Shown piece after piece: positions 32,664 through 47,600 of a stretch of DNA of 64,000 nt. The position numbers and the translations under genes were made by a program. Each line of letters begins with the position of its first letter. The first letter of the stretch is position 1. Below the pieces are notes generated by a model that was given only the letters and a program-made list of their open reading frames with translations, did no database searches and was not told the origin of the DNA. Source of the DNA: Symsagittifera roscoffensis (taxonomy: Eukaryota > Xenacoelomorpha > Acoela > Convolutidae); assembly GCF_963678635.1 (NCBI RefSeq), contig NC_087068.1:35847436-35911435 (forward strand), given 5' to 3'.

Positions 32664-35600
32664 CTAGCCATCGTATTGGGTCGGAGTTTGATTGTTATAT
32701 TCACGCTGCTTCTCAATTAGACCCTAAACAAAAGTGAAATTAGTTGTGATTTAGATACAGCCATTCAGATGGGCGAAGATAAGCTTTGAAATACTAGCGC
32801 ATAGACTAATCCAGATAGTTTTTTGAAAAAAATGAACAACCCAAAAGAAAAATAACACAACAAAAAATCGACTGAGTTTCATACAAAAAACATTTGTTAA
32901 ATCTGTTTGATTTTCTAGTATCTTTTGACCATGACACCTTTTTGATAAGTTAGCCGAATTAGAGAAAACAAGATCAATAACTGATTAATATAATTCGCAA
33001 GGAAATCTGAAAATTAAAATCCTTTTCTGAAATTAAGTCAAGTTTTTTGCACCTTGCACATTCGTCATTGGAAAGCGTAGTTTTCCTTTTTTCAGCACAT
33101 GATTTTGAATTGAACTTCAAGAGATTTAAAAGTTAAGCAGCGAAAAATGATACTTGTAATGTGATCAAAATTTAAGACTTTCTTAAAAAAGTGCACGACC
33201 TAACGGTCATAGCTCCGATCACTGACACTTAAAACACTGTTCTCATAACTTCTTTCAATATGGAAGCAAAATTATTTTGCAAGCAGCTATTTTATTAAAA
33301 ACCTTCGAGGATGTGATTAGACAGAAAAGGCATGTATCTTTGCTACCTGACGTAGTGAAGATAGTTGTTTGAGAACGGCATCATGTCTCTCTATGGCAGA
33401 CCCTGTCGTGTTCCTCTGCTGCACTGGCTCGTCCAGAGAGAACTCTGAAGGGGGTGCTCTTCTCTGATGATGATGATGCTGCTGCTGACTGCCTCTTTGG
33501 TTGGTAGATGACTGGTGGTGGTTTGGAGGCTGCTGGCGTCTCGAACTGTTGATGGCTGGATCCATGTGGGCACTGGTTCTGCGAAAGGGGATGAAGTCTC
33601 CGTTTGCAACTGGAGGCGGGGAAGTTACTGAAATCAGATGTGAACACAGAGGCGGAGCACATAGTGGCGCCAATATTTGCGACTTAGGTTAGAAAAAAAA
33701 GGTTCTTATTAATAAACGAAGCTGACGAAGTGTAATTACATGACTAATTATATCTGAAATGAAGACTTGGAAAATAATTAAATAATAAATGTGATTTCTA
33801 CGATTCGCAGAGGATCTATGAAAGGCTATCTAGCCTGTCTAAGCATAGTCCGTTTCTTTTATTTGCCCACACCCCAGACTGAGTTATTTTGTAAAGAAAT
33901 GAGTGAGCTCTTCAACGAAATGCCTGCAATTTTAGATTCAATTTTAGATTATTTTCAACGGCAGCAGTATAAGGAAGCGAAATCTTTACTACATTTTCTC
34001 TAAACCACACCTTATTCTTCATTTTTCTTGGTATTCTCATCTTACTTTTATCTAAGATATTGATGAAAAAGAGATAACTTCCGAATCTTTGATTAAGATT
34101 AATCTGCATTACAATAAAATCTGAATGGCATTTCACATAAAAGGTCCGGAAGGTCTCGGAATAGATACCTATTCCAACAATTTATTTGAAAACCCAAGCA
34201 TAATTTCTGGTTTGGATAAAATGCGAAGTGTTTCCGGCTACTTACCATTAGGATCAACATATCGACTACTCATTACAGTCTGCTGTGTTCTGCCTGTCTC
34301 CGGGATGGTAGTGTTGTGGTAATTCTGTTCGTTCACGTGGGTGGTGGCATTGGAGGGTGCTCTCTTGTTCTGCGATGGAATGGAGGGCTTGTCCATCGTT
34401 CTCTTCTGCAGAGCCGGAACAGGCGGAGACCGGTTGGATCTCAAAACAGCTTCTGAACAAAATTTCATTCATTTATAATCACAGAATTACAGAGGCAATT
34501 TTTTCATTTTAAATATGAAGAAGAGTCTATTTGCTATTGTCGACCGGAAATTGACTACACAAAGTATCATATAATAAAACTTCTCATCCAAAAGAAAATA
34601 TTGAAACTGAAACCCGTCTGCCAATGAAATCTGATGCTTATTATTCTCATGCCAATGCTCATGTTTACATCGTATCTTGTACATAATATTAAATTAAGTG
34701 TAAATTCTTAGTTGCTGTTGCCTGCCACGCGAGTCACTTAGTGTTTAATTTTGTTTTTGTACCATTCTGTTTGTAGAGTGGTTTTCTGGACGAAGTCATT
34801 CCAGATACTGTGGACTGTTGGTCAGTGGCGACTGCCCCGAACTGTCTATTGTGTCTATTTAGAGTCTCCTTCTTTTTCTGCCGCAGATTCTCTGGCCTCC
34901 TGATGTCTCTCTCATTCGCTCTCCTCCCAGACTGTTTTGCCTGGTGGCTTCTCACTTCTTGTTCAACTGAAAAGGCATCAGTTAAAATTTGCTACTTCAA
35001 ATTAAGTTCAAAAAATTCGAACATAGCCAACTGACAGTTGGAAAAGAGTAATGAACGCAAGGAAACTGAAAAAAAGATGACTTGTTTTTTTTTTCATAAA
35101 CCAACTTCTGATTTCGAAGAAAAAAATGAATGGCCTTAAAGCTCTTTAATATTGTAGAACACTTTATGATGAACACGTTTTGGTTAAAATTAAACCAATT
35201 TGAGAAAACTGGATCAATAGGCAAATCTTTATTTCGCTGGGAAGATAATTAATTTCCATTTCCGAAATTGATCACGTTTTTCGTGAACTTCACAATTTTG
35301 CTGTTCGATAGTGAATTTTGCCTTCCTTTTAACAATGGAAATGAACTGAACTTAAAAAACACAAGTCAAACCACGAAAATCAAAACTGAGCGTGAACTAA
35401 TCTTATGATTTTTTTCCTGAAAAACAAAAAAAATCACCAAGACCTATATAAAAATATTGACTAAGTTCATTACTCTTAATTAGATTTGTAAAACTTGTTC
35501 AAATGTTCAAATGGAATTTAACTATTCTGCTGTTTCTAAATTAAACAAATTTGTGAGTTAACTGTTTTTGAAGTCTGCGTACTTTCATCTAATTTAGCTA

Positions 35601-38600
35601 CCATATCTGGATGATGCCAGTGCTGATTCGTTGTGCTGCTGGCGCCCATCATTAATATTCCTATTGGTATTCATCTGAGCTCCAATCTCATGTTGAGGTA
35701 CATACTCCACAACTACATCACTGTCCTGCCTCTGCACTATATTAGCCCCAGTTGAGATCATGCCCATATTGCCAGCCCCTCCTCCTCCCCCTCTTCCCTG
35801 GTACTGGTGGGGGTCCAGGTGGTACGCTGATGAGTCTATTGGAGAGTGGACTACATTGGATCCAGGTCCAGTGAAATCACCAGGAGCCACCCTTCTATTA
35901 GCAACGTTCTGTGTCTCTCTGTTTCTTTGTGTCTACATATGAACGCTAAGATTTCGATTTGATTCAGTGGTTTATTTAAACTTCTAATATTCTAAAACGT
36001 TGAGACAAAAAAAACTTTCCAAGCACAGAACTGTAAAACATTATTTTACCTGCTGTAATCTACTGTGGTTGTGATTCGTATCCACGTAATGTGTTGCCTT
36101 CTGGACTTCTGGTGCTGCCTCCACTTGGCCATGCTGCTGTACATACTCATTCTGTGGTGGTTCCAGCTGTGCTTTGGGCACTGGTCTGGTCCTGTTGTAC
36201 TCACTGGGGCCGGAGTCGGTTGCCAGATTTAGTTCTCTCCTCACTCTCTGTTCGTCCTCATACTCCTCTTGTTTTTGCTTCCTCTTCTCCTCCTCCTTCG
36301 CCAATCGCTTAGCTTCTATCTGTCGTTGCACTTCTTTCTGTAACGTATCAATTCAACAGTTTGGCGCTGCGCTTCGCAAACAGGCAAAACTACGCCAAAA
36401 ACAAGTACTAAAAACTTTAAAATCCTTAATTCCATCAAAAAGCTAAGAAAAAAATCCTTGCATGTGCGATATCAGATTGAATTATCAAGTAATCAGTACA
36501 AATTTGAACTCGACTGAATGCTCGGCGTGCATGGAAGCTGGTAAAAGATTTCAACCAACTGTTCAATTCGAAAGTCGTCTGATTATGGTCAAAAGTTTCA
36601 ATTGAAGTCTACTCACAACATGTTCCTGTTGTTTCTCTCGCTTATTGCGTTGTCTCTCTGCCTCGGCCGGATCAATCAGGGCCTTGAATCTCCCGAACTC
36701 ATTCCTGTCAAACACACATCAAAAATAGCTAAGATTAAAACAAATTTAAAAAATGCAAAACGATGATCTACTTGGTAACATCTTCAATTTTATTTTAGAT
36801 GCAACCAAGTATTGAATTTTACAACTTTCAACCCTTTCGCAATCACAGGTTGAAATCATTAAATAAATTACGAAATCAGCAAAATGCATCCGTGGTTTGA
36901 TCATGAAAGGAGGAATTGATATGAATATGGAATTGATAATTATTCTCTTAAGTTCCTTCCATGCAAAAATACGATGGAAACCAAGCTATTTTCCCCGAGA
37001 TATTAAGAAAGACAAGATGAGCATTAAAATCTTGCAATCACCAACACACGATAAAAACGAACTGACCTTTTCTCACGCCCACTTAAAACAAATTAGCATT
37101 ACAGCATCAGTGGGCATTTAAAAAAACCAAATTGTCAAATCCTGACTCCAGTCTATGCGAATAAACATTATTCCATTTCAGATGTTCACAACACAAAAGC
37201 GGTTCCATTTGAACGAACAATTATGAACATGAAGCATGGGTCAAAACAGTTTTGAATTATACACTTCAACTTGAACCGAGAAAAACAAACAATAGTGTTT
37301 ACTCTTTTACATATGGTAGACGATAATCAGGCCTTGCGACCTGCTTCTAATCCTCTTAAAGAGCAATAACTTTCAGTAATCAAAACGATATACTACGAAA
37401 AAGACACTCAAAAAATTCATTCAAACACAGGAAAAAAAAACAGAAAGTAATTAACAATCATTGGATTATACGTGTTAATGTATTACCCATGATAATATCG
37501 GCTATATTGAAAGGGAAGAAAATTTTACTAACATTTTAACTATAATTTATTAATTTACTTAGGAAAAAAATTAGAAATCCCGTATCTACCAAAACATGTT
37601 TCAAAAAAATTATTATCGAACAAGATAGTAACTGAGAGATTCTTATAATACACTTTGAGCGGTTTCTCATTTTAATCAACCAGATTTTGAATAATCTTTT
37701 CTTCAAACTGAATACTTGCTTTCAACAACATCATTTAAGTGTTTCAGGCATTTCAACAATTCTTTATTTTTTGTATCTTCTGATTTGAGGACCCTTATTC
37801 TGTTTTCTTCACTAAGTGACTTTTGTATTTCATTTTTGACTATTGCTGACTTCAAATCATCATTATATGAGTCACCTCGCAATATTTCTACTAAACGGCA
37901 AATCAGCTGCTTTAGATGAATCTCTATCGTTAGAAAATTTCCGCTCAGATCGTGCCTCATACAGTATTTTTTTTCTAAGGTTCAAGCATAGTCTCCATAG
38001 AAGTATTCAATAACAGTCTTGTTGGCAGTAACAAACATAGGTGCCCCATATTCGTATACAGTTTTAACATAGGTGTTGTAAGTTTCAAGAAGTTGTTTCC
38101 TTGTTAAATATTTTCTCAGTGTATACAAAATATACACTGGCTAGTTTTTTCAAGCATGAACAATATGCTCTTTGAATTTTAATTTGCAATCAATAACCAA
38201 ACCAAGGTAGGTATACAAAAAAAACATTGATCTGATTTATTGTTTTCAATATCGGCGATGCTTATTGTTTTTTTAGTGGAAAAATTATAATTTTTGTCTT
38301 ACCGCTATTTCTTGTCAATTCATTAGTAATGAAACAATAATCTAACTTATTTAAATCCTGACTAAAAACTGAGTTGATTTTTTTCCAATGTTTCCTGTTA
38401 TATAAGAGTGTCATCGGCAAACAACCTTAATTACGCGTAATTAAATTGTTTTACATTCACATCGTAAATAAACATCATTTATATAGATAAATTAGGAAAA
38501 GTTTGGGACCGAGGACAGAACCTTGCGGCAATCCATAAGTAAATTTATATATACATTTTAGTAAATCATACATTGGTCCGCGTAGTCCATGATTCAAGTA

Positions 38601-41600
38601 CTTTGTTAACAACAAATTGTGTGGAATTGTGTCAAACATTCGTTAAATCAATGAAGCCACTCTGTGTCTGCATTTTTTCAAGTTAATTTTTTTCACTAGA
38701 CTAACAATTGAATGCTTTGTACTTCGTTTTTTTTTCCGAAACTTAGTCTTTTCTTTGTTTTCCTTTGCTAGACTCTTTAGTGTTTCTTACCTGGGTCTGT
38801 CTGTTAGTTGGACTGGCTCCTCGAATGCCTGGTGGAAAACGAGGTGTGTCTGGGAAGAGTTGTATGCTGTCTGCCCTGTCTCGTTCACACTCTCTCGCAA
38901 CTCATTTCCCCCCATACCACCACCTCCCCCTCTGAGGGACGCAGTCGCATTCGGATGTTTGTTCATCCACGGATCCGCCGCCACTTCAACTGACTAAAAC
39001 ATACGCAATCAACATAACATTCCAACTCAACTTCCTGATCAATTATCTTGCTGCAGTTTGACCTCAGATTGCATCTCTTGCCAAAGAGCTTTCTTACGAG
39101 CAAAAAAAAACATAATAGGCCAAAAAAATGCGCCCAGACAAATCGATTTTCTGAGCACCAATGTTGCCCCAGGCAAATTGATTTTCCGAGCACCAATGTT
39201 GCCCCGGGCAAATTGATTTTCCGAGCACCAATGTTGCCCCGGGCAAAATGATTTTCCGAGCACCAATGTTGCCCCGGGCAAAATGATTTTCCGAGCACCA
39301 ATGTTGCCTCCGATCACCTCTTTTCTGCGCCCAGGCAAATCGATGTCCTTACAAACATTTTTTGATTCATTCGTCCAAACAGTGTTTACTGTAAAAAAAA
39401 TAATAAAAACGGAGCACCCTTTTGGTGAAAACCCTCCCCCATCCCTCTTCGATATTAGAAAAACTATATCTAATCGATGAACATTCATGCAAAACATGCA
39501 GACCGGTTTCATTTCCTTTCCACTGAGCTGATTTGCACCATCGACTTCGTCGCCGCCTGCTGGGTATCTATTTTGTGTCTGTTTTACAGGCGACACTTGA
39601 CTGCTATTTGACATCTGGTTGGTTATGGACACTTGGTTATTCTGAGGAAAGTGGGTCGCAATTCTATTCTGAATAAGCTTCTTCATTTTCAACTCTAGTT
39701 GAAGTCTGTTCCGATTGGGCACATATGCAGCCAATGGGTTATCTGGTTGGAAATTGTTCGAATTTTGATCCTGCTCAGTTATCTTGCTCGCTTCGTCGTA
39801 CACTTCTGCTAGTATTGTCGTGGCACGTCGAGGCGTAACGTCTATGAAACTCTATCAAGACATGCAACATGCAAATAATGAAATAACATGCAAGACGAAT
39901 GATTCAAAACATTAAAATCTTTAACTTTGAATTTCGAATAAAAAATTAGATGGCCTTAAGGCTCTTTGAATTTGTAGAACAATTTATGATGTACACTTTT
40001 TTAGTAAAACTAACCCAATTTGAGAAAACTGGATCAAAAGGTAAAACTTTTATTTCGCTGGGGAATCTGATAATTAATTTCCATTTTCAAAATTAGAGAT
40101 CAATCACGTTTTCTGTGACCTTTACAAAATTGTTGTTCGATAGTGGATTTTGCTTTCCTTTTAACAATGGAAATGTACTGCATTTAAAAAGAAATCAGTA
40201 GAACCGCGAAATATCAAAATTGAGCGTGAGCAAATTTTAAGACTTTTTCCTGAAAAAAAAATCAGCAAGACCTATATAAGAGCCTTCACTACGTTCATTA
40301 CTCTTAAAAACACTGAATTTGTTGAGAAAATCTCAACTTTCGAATTTGAAAGAACATAGCCAAATGACAGTTGGAAAAGAGTAATGAACGCAATGAAACT
40401 GAAACAAAAACTGAATTTTGTTTTCAAAAATCTTCAACTTATGAATTTCGAAGAAAGAATAGATGGCTTTAAAGCTGGTTGAATTTTTAGAACAATTAAT
40501 GATGGACACTTTTTTGTTAAAATTAACCCAATTTGAGAAAACTGGATCAATAAGCAAAACTTTTATTTCACTGGGATATCTGATAAATAATTCCATTTTC
40601 GAAATTAGAAGTCGATCACGTTTTCTGTGACCTTTACACTTTTGCTATTCGATAGTTGATTTTGCTTTCTTTTTAACAATGAAAATGCACTGAACTTAAC
40701 AGGAAATCACAAGTCAAATCGCGAAAAAAAATTGAGCGTGAACAAATTTTAAGTCTTTTTCCTAAAAAAAAAACAAAAAAAAATCAGCAAGACCTATATA
40801 AGAGTCCTCACTACATTCATTATTCTTTAAAAAAAGATGCCCTTTGAGCTCTTTGATTGTCTATAACAATTTTTGATCGGCTCTTTTTTGATAACATGAA
40901 CGCACATAGAGAAAACTGGATCAAAGGTTAAGTTTTTATTCCGCTGGAAATCTTAAAATTAAATTCCACTTTCGAAACTAGAAAAAAATTAAGTTTTTTC
41001 GCACCATTTCCACGTTCGTATTCGGAGAGTGTTATTTACGTTACTTTCAGTAGATGAATTTAAATTGAACTGAAAAAGTGCATTATACCTAAGCCCATCA
41101 ATATTTTAAGACTTTTTCCGGAAAAAAAAACAAAAAAAAAAGCAAGACCTATATAAGAGTCCTCACTACATTCATTATTCTTTAAAAAAAGATGCCCTTT
41201 GAGCTCTTTGATTGTCTATAACAATTTTTGATCGGCTCTTTTTTGATAACATGAACGCACATAGAGAAAACTGGATCAAAGGTTAAGTTTTTATTCCGCT
41301 GGAAATCTTAAAATTAAATTCCACTTTCGAAACTAGAAAAAAATTAAGTTTTTTCGCACCATTTCCACGTTCGTATTCGGAGAGTGTTATTTACGTTACT
41401 TTCAGTAGATGAATTTAAATTGAACTGAAAAAGTGCATTATACCTAAGCCCATCAATATTTTAAGACTTTTTCCGGAAAAAAAAACAAAAAAAAAAGCAA
41501 GACCTATATAAGAGTCTTCACTACGTTCATTACTTTTAAAAACACATGGGAATTAACATGAGGGGCACAATGAACAAAAAAGATACACGCTTTACTTCTT

Positions 41601-44600
41601 TTAAAAGACTTCGGCCAAAGAAAAGTAAAAATTATTGCTTTAACCAGCGTTTCTTTGCTATATTGACGTTTTTTTTTTCATGCATAATCATTGTACCATC
41701 TTGAAAGATAGAGACAGTTTTAAATGAACGATCTTGCACGAAAAAGGGCTTTGAGAATCCGCAGAGTATAACTTACCCGTCTGAGCTCGTCTTCGATCAT
41801 CTTTTTCAGTCGTTGTTCTTCTTTCTGTTTCTCTAAAAAGACAAAACAATGACGGTTCACTACATTTCCAGTTCCCTGGATGGCAATTAAGGGCCTATGT
41901 CACATTCTGAAGGAACGCCGTGTTGTGTAATCGTCGTGAACAATGTTTCATCGAAGAACTTAACTTTAATTGAGATGATGAAAAAGGAAAATTGGCTGAA
42001 AAAAACCTTTAACTACGTAAATTTAACACAGAAAAACTTCGCGTAAACGTACCTAACTCTTTGAGCCACTGTTGCTGCTGATACTTCTTCGTTACAGCCA
42101 GGTCGTTTTCACTCTATAACAACAGATTTTAGCGATCAATTAGAGCTCCTAAGTGCGACTTTGAATGTCCGCCAATATTAAAGGTACCCGGCCGAGGATT
42201 CCATTTTTTGTCGTGGATTCCGGCCGTGGAAATTAAAGCATTGGTTTTTCAGCTTTCGATTTGGCTAATCACAATCGACAATACTCAAAGTAATTGAATT
42301 ACCACGACTTGGAAGTGGTCCAGCATGGCGCTGGGTTGGTTCATGACGTGTCGTGGACTCAACACTTTCGGAGACGATGACATCACACGCAATCTATCCA
42401 TACCACCATTTGCATCCTCAGTCCCGCCTTTATTCTCTTTCTGATCACGCCCTTTCCTAGTTTCCCTATTATTCTGCTCATGTTTTGGAGCGGGAGGTGG
42501 CGAATGACTAATCGGCTGTTTCTTGGGAATCTCAGCCACTATCGTCTCTTTTCGCAGCGTAGAGTTTTCTCCTTAAATGGAAAAATAGAACACACATAGC
42601 AGAAGCAGCCTGACTTCATTTTTGAAGCTGTAACAAGCTAAACATTACTTGAAGCACGATTCGTAACCAAGTTTAAACTTATCTTCAGTTCACAAACTTT
42701 TCGGATTAACAAAAAATCTGCTTCATAAGAACTCTCGAAACTCAATTTGATTAAATAACACAAGCACTTCTCTTACTTTTCTGTTCTTCCCACTGCAATC
42801 TTTTCTTTTCCATCAACGTCAAGGGTGGCTTTGGTTTCTCAATCTCTACTTTTTTGTTCTCCTTAGAGGAGTCACTTTTGGGAGAATTCTCTTGTGACAC
42901 TTCTTCTTTCCTGTCGGTAACTTGGGCTGAATGATTCACTGGAAGATCTGATGATGTTGCTGAGAAGTTAGTCACATTGAGTTCACTCGTCTCATGCTCT
43001 ACTGTAGTGTTAACAGCAGCTGTTTTCTTTGTTCTCTCAGGCACGGGAGACGCTTTTTTCATGGGGGAACGATCTCTCTTATTCCGATCTCTACCTCTGT
43101 CTTTTTCTGGTCTGTTTGGTTTCTGACCGGGCCTAGACGGCTTTGTTTGTTCATACACAATGATGGGACTGAAATAGAATTTTCACTTAAGTCTAAATTT
43201 TACTGTCCACTTTTAGACACACATTATAGCCACAAAGGGATATGCTAAAGGTATGCTACAAAGAGGCAAATAGTTCAACAACTAAACAGCCAGAACAAAT
43301 AGTACCTACATACCGAGCTGTTGCTTCTCCTCTGCAAAATAAAACAAATAACTAGCACTATATTTCATTGGAACGAAGAAATTTTCCACAATAATTTCTT
43401 ATTAGTTCTGTTAAATTTAATGCGATGGAAAGTTTCTTTAAAAATACCTGAGAGCTTTTGAGACTGTTGAATGCATCCGCTCTATTCTTTCAGGGTCGGC
43501 AAATTTCTTTTGGCTCGCAGTCATCTTCTTGTCTTTTGAATTCGTACCTGGCTTCTTACTAACTGGTTTTTTGTCCCCCTTTCCCAACAGGTCCATGATG
43601 TTTTCACCTCCTTTCGGTTTGCCTTTCGCAGGCAGGCTTTTCTGTATCGGTTTTGATTCTTCCGGATGTGATGGCAATTTTTTCTGTTTATCTCTCTTTT
43701 CTGGAGTTGGTTCTCGATTCAATTCCGCGTTCGTTTGTCTGATTCGCGCACTTATTGACTCTTCAGCTTCCACAGCAAGGTTGTCTCTAGTATCTAAATT
43801 AGTTTTTTTTTTCAGCAAAACTCAGACATTGTTCACTTCCTCACAGAGAGCGAATCTTGAGCTCCATTTGAAAAAGAACTTTCGAAATGAAACTTCGAAC
43901 ACAGATGCGAAGCTGAGCTTTGCACCACTTGTGATACAGAAAAAAGAAACATGAAACAGGTCGAAAAAAAAATCGAAAATGTCGAAAAAAACTTGACCGA
44001 TCAAAATGAATAAGGCTAGTTTTCAAACAAAAAGATGCCACATCAAAAAATCTGGAACTTTCGAGCGGTAACAAACCCTAAGAACCACAAAAAACCTTAG
44101 CAGAAACCCTTCACTTAAGAAGTCCTCCTCACTCTCAAAATACACACGCAAAACTTAGTTGCTCGTCAAATGAATCAATTTGAGTCCACTAAGCCAATAT
44201 AGTATAGCTCGAAACCTATTAAGCAGAAATTTTTTTAAAAGCCGAAAAAAATTTAAGTCTAATTGAAAGTTATTAAGTTCTCCTTAGCCTCAAAACTCAC
44301 ACACACGCACATACAAAATTTTTTCTCTCGTCAAAAGACGCAAAATGAGACCAGTAAGCCGATTTAATATAAGCCTAAAAGTAACAAGCGTAAAAAAAGA
44401 AAAGAAAAAAACAAAAAAAATTGTCATGAAAAACTATGATTTCTATCAAGATTTTTAGCATTTTGAGCAATCCAGAGGGGATCATAAAAATTATGTTTCC
44501 CTTGAAACGAATCGAAACTAGTTCACTATGCCAATAAAATATAAGCCGAAATCATTGGGGCAGAAAAAAGAAAATAGACGAACTCAAAGTTTAAAAAATT

Positions 44601-47600
44601 ACAAGCAGCAGAAGTAAATCAAAAGACTACACAGCTACAAAGTAACTTGCGTACAGCAAAAACAAAAAAAAATCTACGATGTGGCAACAAAGCCGGCAAA
44701 ACATAAGCAGACAAATAATAATCCGACAATTTTTTTGAAACCTAATATTTCTCGTTTAAAAAAACAGGATGCTGTCAGATTCGTACCCAGGACCATTGCC
44801 GGCCCAGGCCTCTTCGTTACCTCCAGACTAAGTGTGCCCAAGATGCAAAGAAATATGCACTAGTTAGGAAGAGAACCTAAACTTACCATTTCTAATTTTG
44901 CCCATTCTGCGAACAAAGCTATTTACGGGAAAAACGACCAGTACGCGATTGCATTACATGGGTAAAAATGAATAGTCAAGCCTAGTTCTTTGTTTTCTGT
45001 GTCTAAATTTTTCTGAAATAAAAAAGGATTGATGCTATACATATTGCATTGAAAATACTTGCATACTCCTTTTACTACAATTGGATAAAATGAAATTTAC
45101 TTTTTTGTTTTTAAACCTTAATGAGACAAAATCGCTGCCAAATTTATGTGTAAATTGTAGGAAAAAAATTAGAGTTCTTTTACATATGACTCCCATGGTT
45201 CCATTTGTAAGCTTCGAGTCACTTAGTCTGAGAAAAAACGGAAAACTTCTTTGGGAATTCAACCACGATCAAGAGGACTTTACTATGGTATTGAACCCCT
45301 TAGAGATGTGAACCCCTAGGAGATTTAGGCGAAAAAAAAAACAACGCCTAACCCATAATTTCTTCGTCTTTTAAGTAATGTGGTCGAAGCAAAAATATCA
45401 ACTGTCGGGTATTCCTCTAGTAGGCTCAGAGAACAAAGAAAAAAGTTTTGGCAGAGGCTTTTAATTTTAGTATATCTGGTCACTCTCGCTGATATCTCTC
45501 GAGTGATTTTTCAATTTATAAACCAAGAGTTCATGTTATTGTTTCCAGCCTTCAAATTTATTTTACAAAGTTATCAGTAAAGATCGGTCACTCTGTTTTC
45601 ATCACGCCTTTTTCGGAATTTATTATTTGAGTTCAAATGTTTTCTTCCTGTTCCTTTCTCAATGATGTTTACCAGTCCCCTCGTTCACATCTTCCTGTTT
45701 TATCACGGAAAATATAGTCTGTGGTCTTAAACACCAAATAGGGTCTTGAAGTAGTTTGGTTAGATCAAATAATAAATCGCAGCCGTAAATGAATTTAGGT
45801 ATGTGACACTACCGTCCTTAAAAAAGTTGCCACGGGTTCGCAAAACTGTCTGCACTCAGCCTTGTTGTAGAAAATGTATGGTTACAGTTTTGCTGTCCTT
45901 TAGTTCCAGGCACATCCGTTGGTCAGATTATATATGTTTACAAATAAACGGTACATGAATAAAAACTTTTGTCGAGAATGTGTTGAGGTTATAGAGATAA
46001 TTTTCTTTTAGGTGATACTATTCTTTATAGTGATACCTTGAAGTTTATTGAAAGGTGTTTTACTTAAGGTGTAAAAAACGTCCTTATGTTCTTTCAGTGG
46101 TACTATTTTCCATTCATGGAATGAAGTCCCGGTTGTGACTTAGAAACATCCCGGTTGATGTATGATGTTTGTGAGGTGAAAGCGTGAGCTCTCACTTTGT
46201 TGAGTTCCATTGTCATCTCTAATTTTTATCGATTCGCATGTTCTTTCACGTCGTTCAGTGTTTCGTGAAACGAAGCTGTGGGTTCCACTGAATCGAGAGT
46301 TGTCTCTTGTGCTAGTGGAGGTGTCAAAAGTGAGATGGATTCCTTTTGCATTTGTGGTAGATCTACATAAATAGTGCATGGAGCACCATTGAGCCGATGA
46401 AGGAAATTATACTCCTTATCAGCGAATTTTTTCATGTCAGTCGGTCATCAGAGATTCTTGCTAACGAAGGTCGAAGTTTTCTCATATTCAGCGCTAACGG
46501 ATTTGCTATTTTCCTCATCTGTTCTTGATTTTGAACATTCAGGATTTCGAGTAGCTTCTTTTTTACTTCCTTGAATAATTCGATTCTCGCTTCCGTTTTT
46601 TAGTCGTAGTATGGCATGTCCTCCAATTCTGGCAATTCGCTTAGCAAGTTTGAGATCAAGTCCGGCAATCGGACATTGATCTTGATTGCTGGGAGCTGTT
46701 CGCATGTTGCTAAATCAGATCGATATTTTATGCTAGGCATACCAACTGTTTTCCACATTCCAGTGTTACAATGCAGATATGACATCCCGGGAACTTTTCC
46801 ATTCCACTGGGGTTTGTTGATTCTACATCGGACTCGAAGAGGGCATATGTAGATGTTGCTGATGTGATCAGCCATAACCCAAACCCTAGATTTTCAGCTT
46901 TTTTCAGTGGATGGTAACTGAATCTTTTCGGTGTCGCATACTTTTAGTGTGTCCAAGTTCCCTTTGAAGAAAAGAGTTGCCAGGCACGATCCGTGTCCTG
47001 TCTCAATAGGGATCATTTCGCGGCAAATCTGATATCTTGAAGATCCAAGGCAGTGTTTCAAGTTGTACTCCGTTGATACTGCAGTTTCCATATTGTCCTC
47101 CGAAATTGCCAACTAGGGAGCTTCTGATTTCCACAATCGCTTTATCCTTCTCGTACTGTGGCATCGGGACTGAAGTTGCATGGAAGACCGTAAACGAAGT
47201 TTACCGTGACGCTAGTGGAATGCCTTCTTTGATAATGACCACGTCAGTCAGAAGCTGAGCTTCATAGTATGACAAGATTTTGTCCATCGTTATGGCCAAA
47301 GAACGTCGATCACGAGCGTGACTTTGCAATTCAGAAACTTCTTCTAGATTTTTCGTCAGCGAGTCTGCGGGCACTAGCGACATCGGTAGAAATTTATTCA
47401 GCAAAGAGTAGCGCGCTGATCGGTACGATTTCACGATTGCAAACCTAATAGCAAGCAGTGAGTAGACCGTGTCATAATTGAAGTTTATGTGCTGTCTTGT
47501 AAATAGAAGTTGATCACAGTCTCGAAGAATGTGAATATTTTGTTTGAAAACTTCGAAGTCCTCTTGAATTACGATTTGTAACATTCCGTCTTGTGCCTAT

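Noticed and set aside
33381-33662. Alternative long frames over the CCDC66 exon at 33.3-33.6 kb
   Set aside because: Shadows: only the frame ending ERHDAVLKQLSSLRQ joins both neighbours in phase.
39153-39310. CRISPR-like regular repeats
   Set aside because: The 35-base units are directly adjacent with no unique spacers and occur in an animal gene; it is a minisatellite.
44780-44830. tRNA-like GGTACGAATCTGACAGCATC on the minus strand
   Set aside because: A B-box-like piece only; no A-box or cloverleaf could be drawn, so no tRNA gene is called.
44887-44906. 20-base putative CCDC66 microexon AATGGGCAAAATTAGAAATG between TTCGCAG and GTAAG
   Set aside because: Splice sites look good and phase 1 entry fits, but it exits in phase 0, which does not match the phase-1 entry of the 43793 exon; skipping it gives a perfect join.
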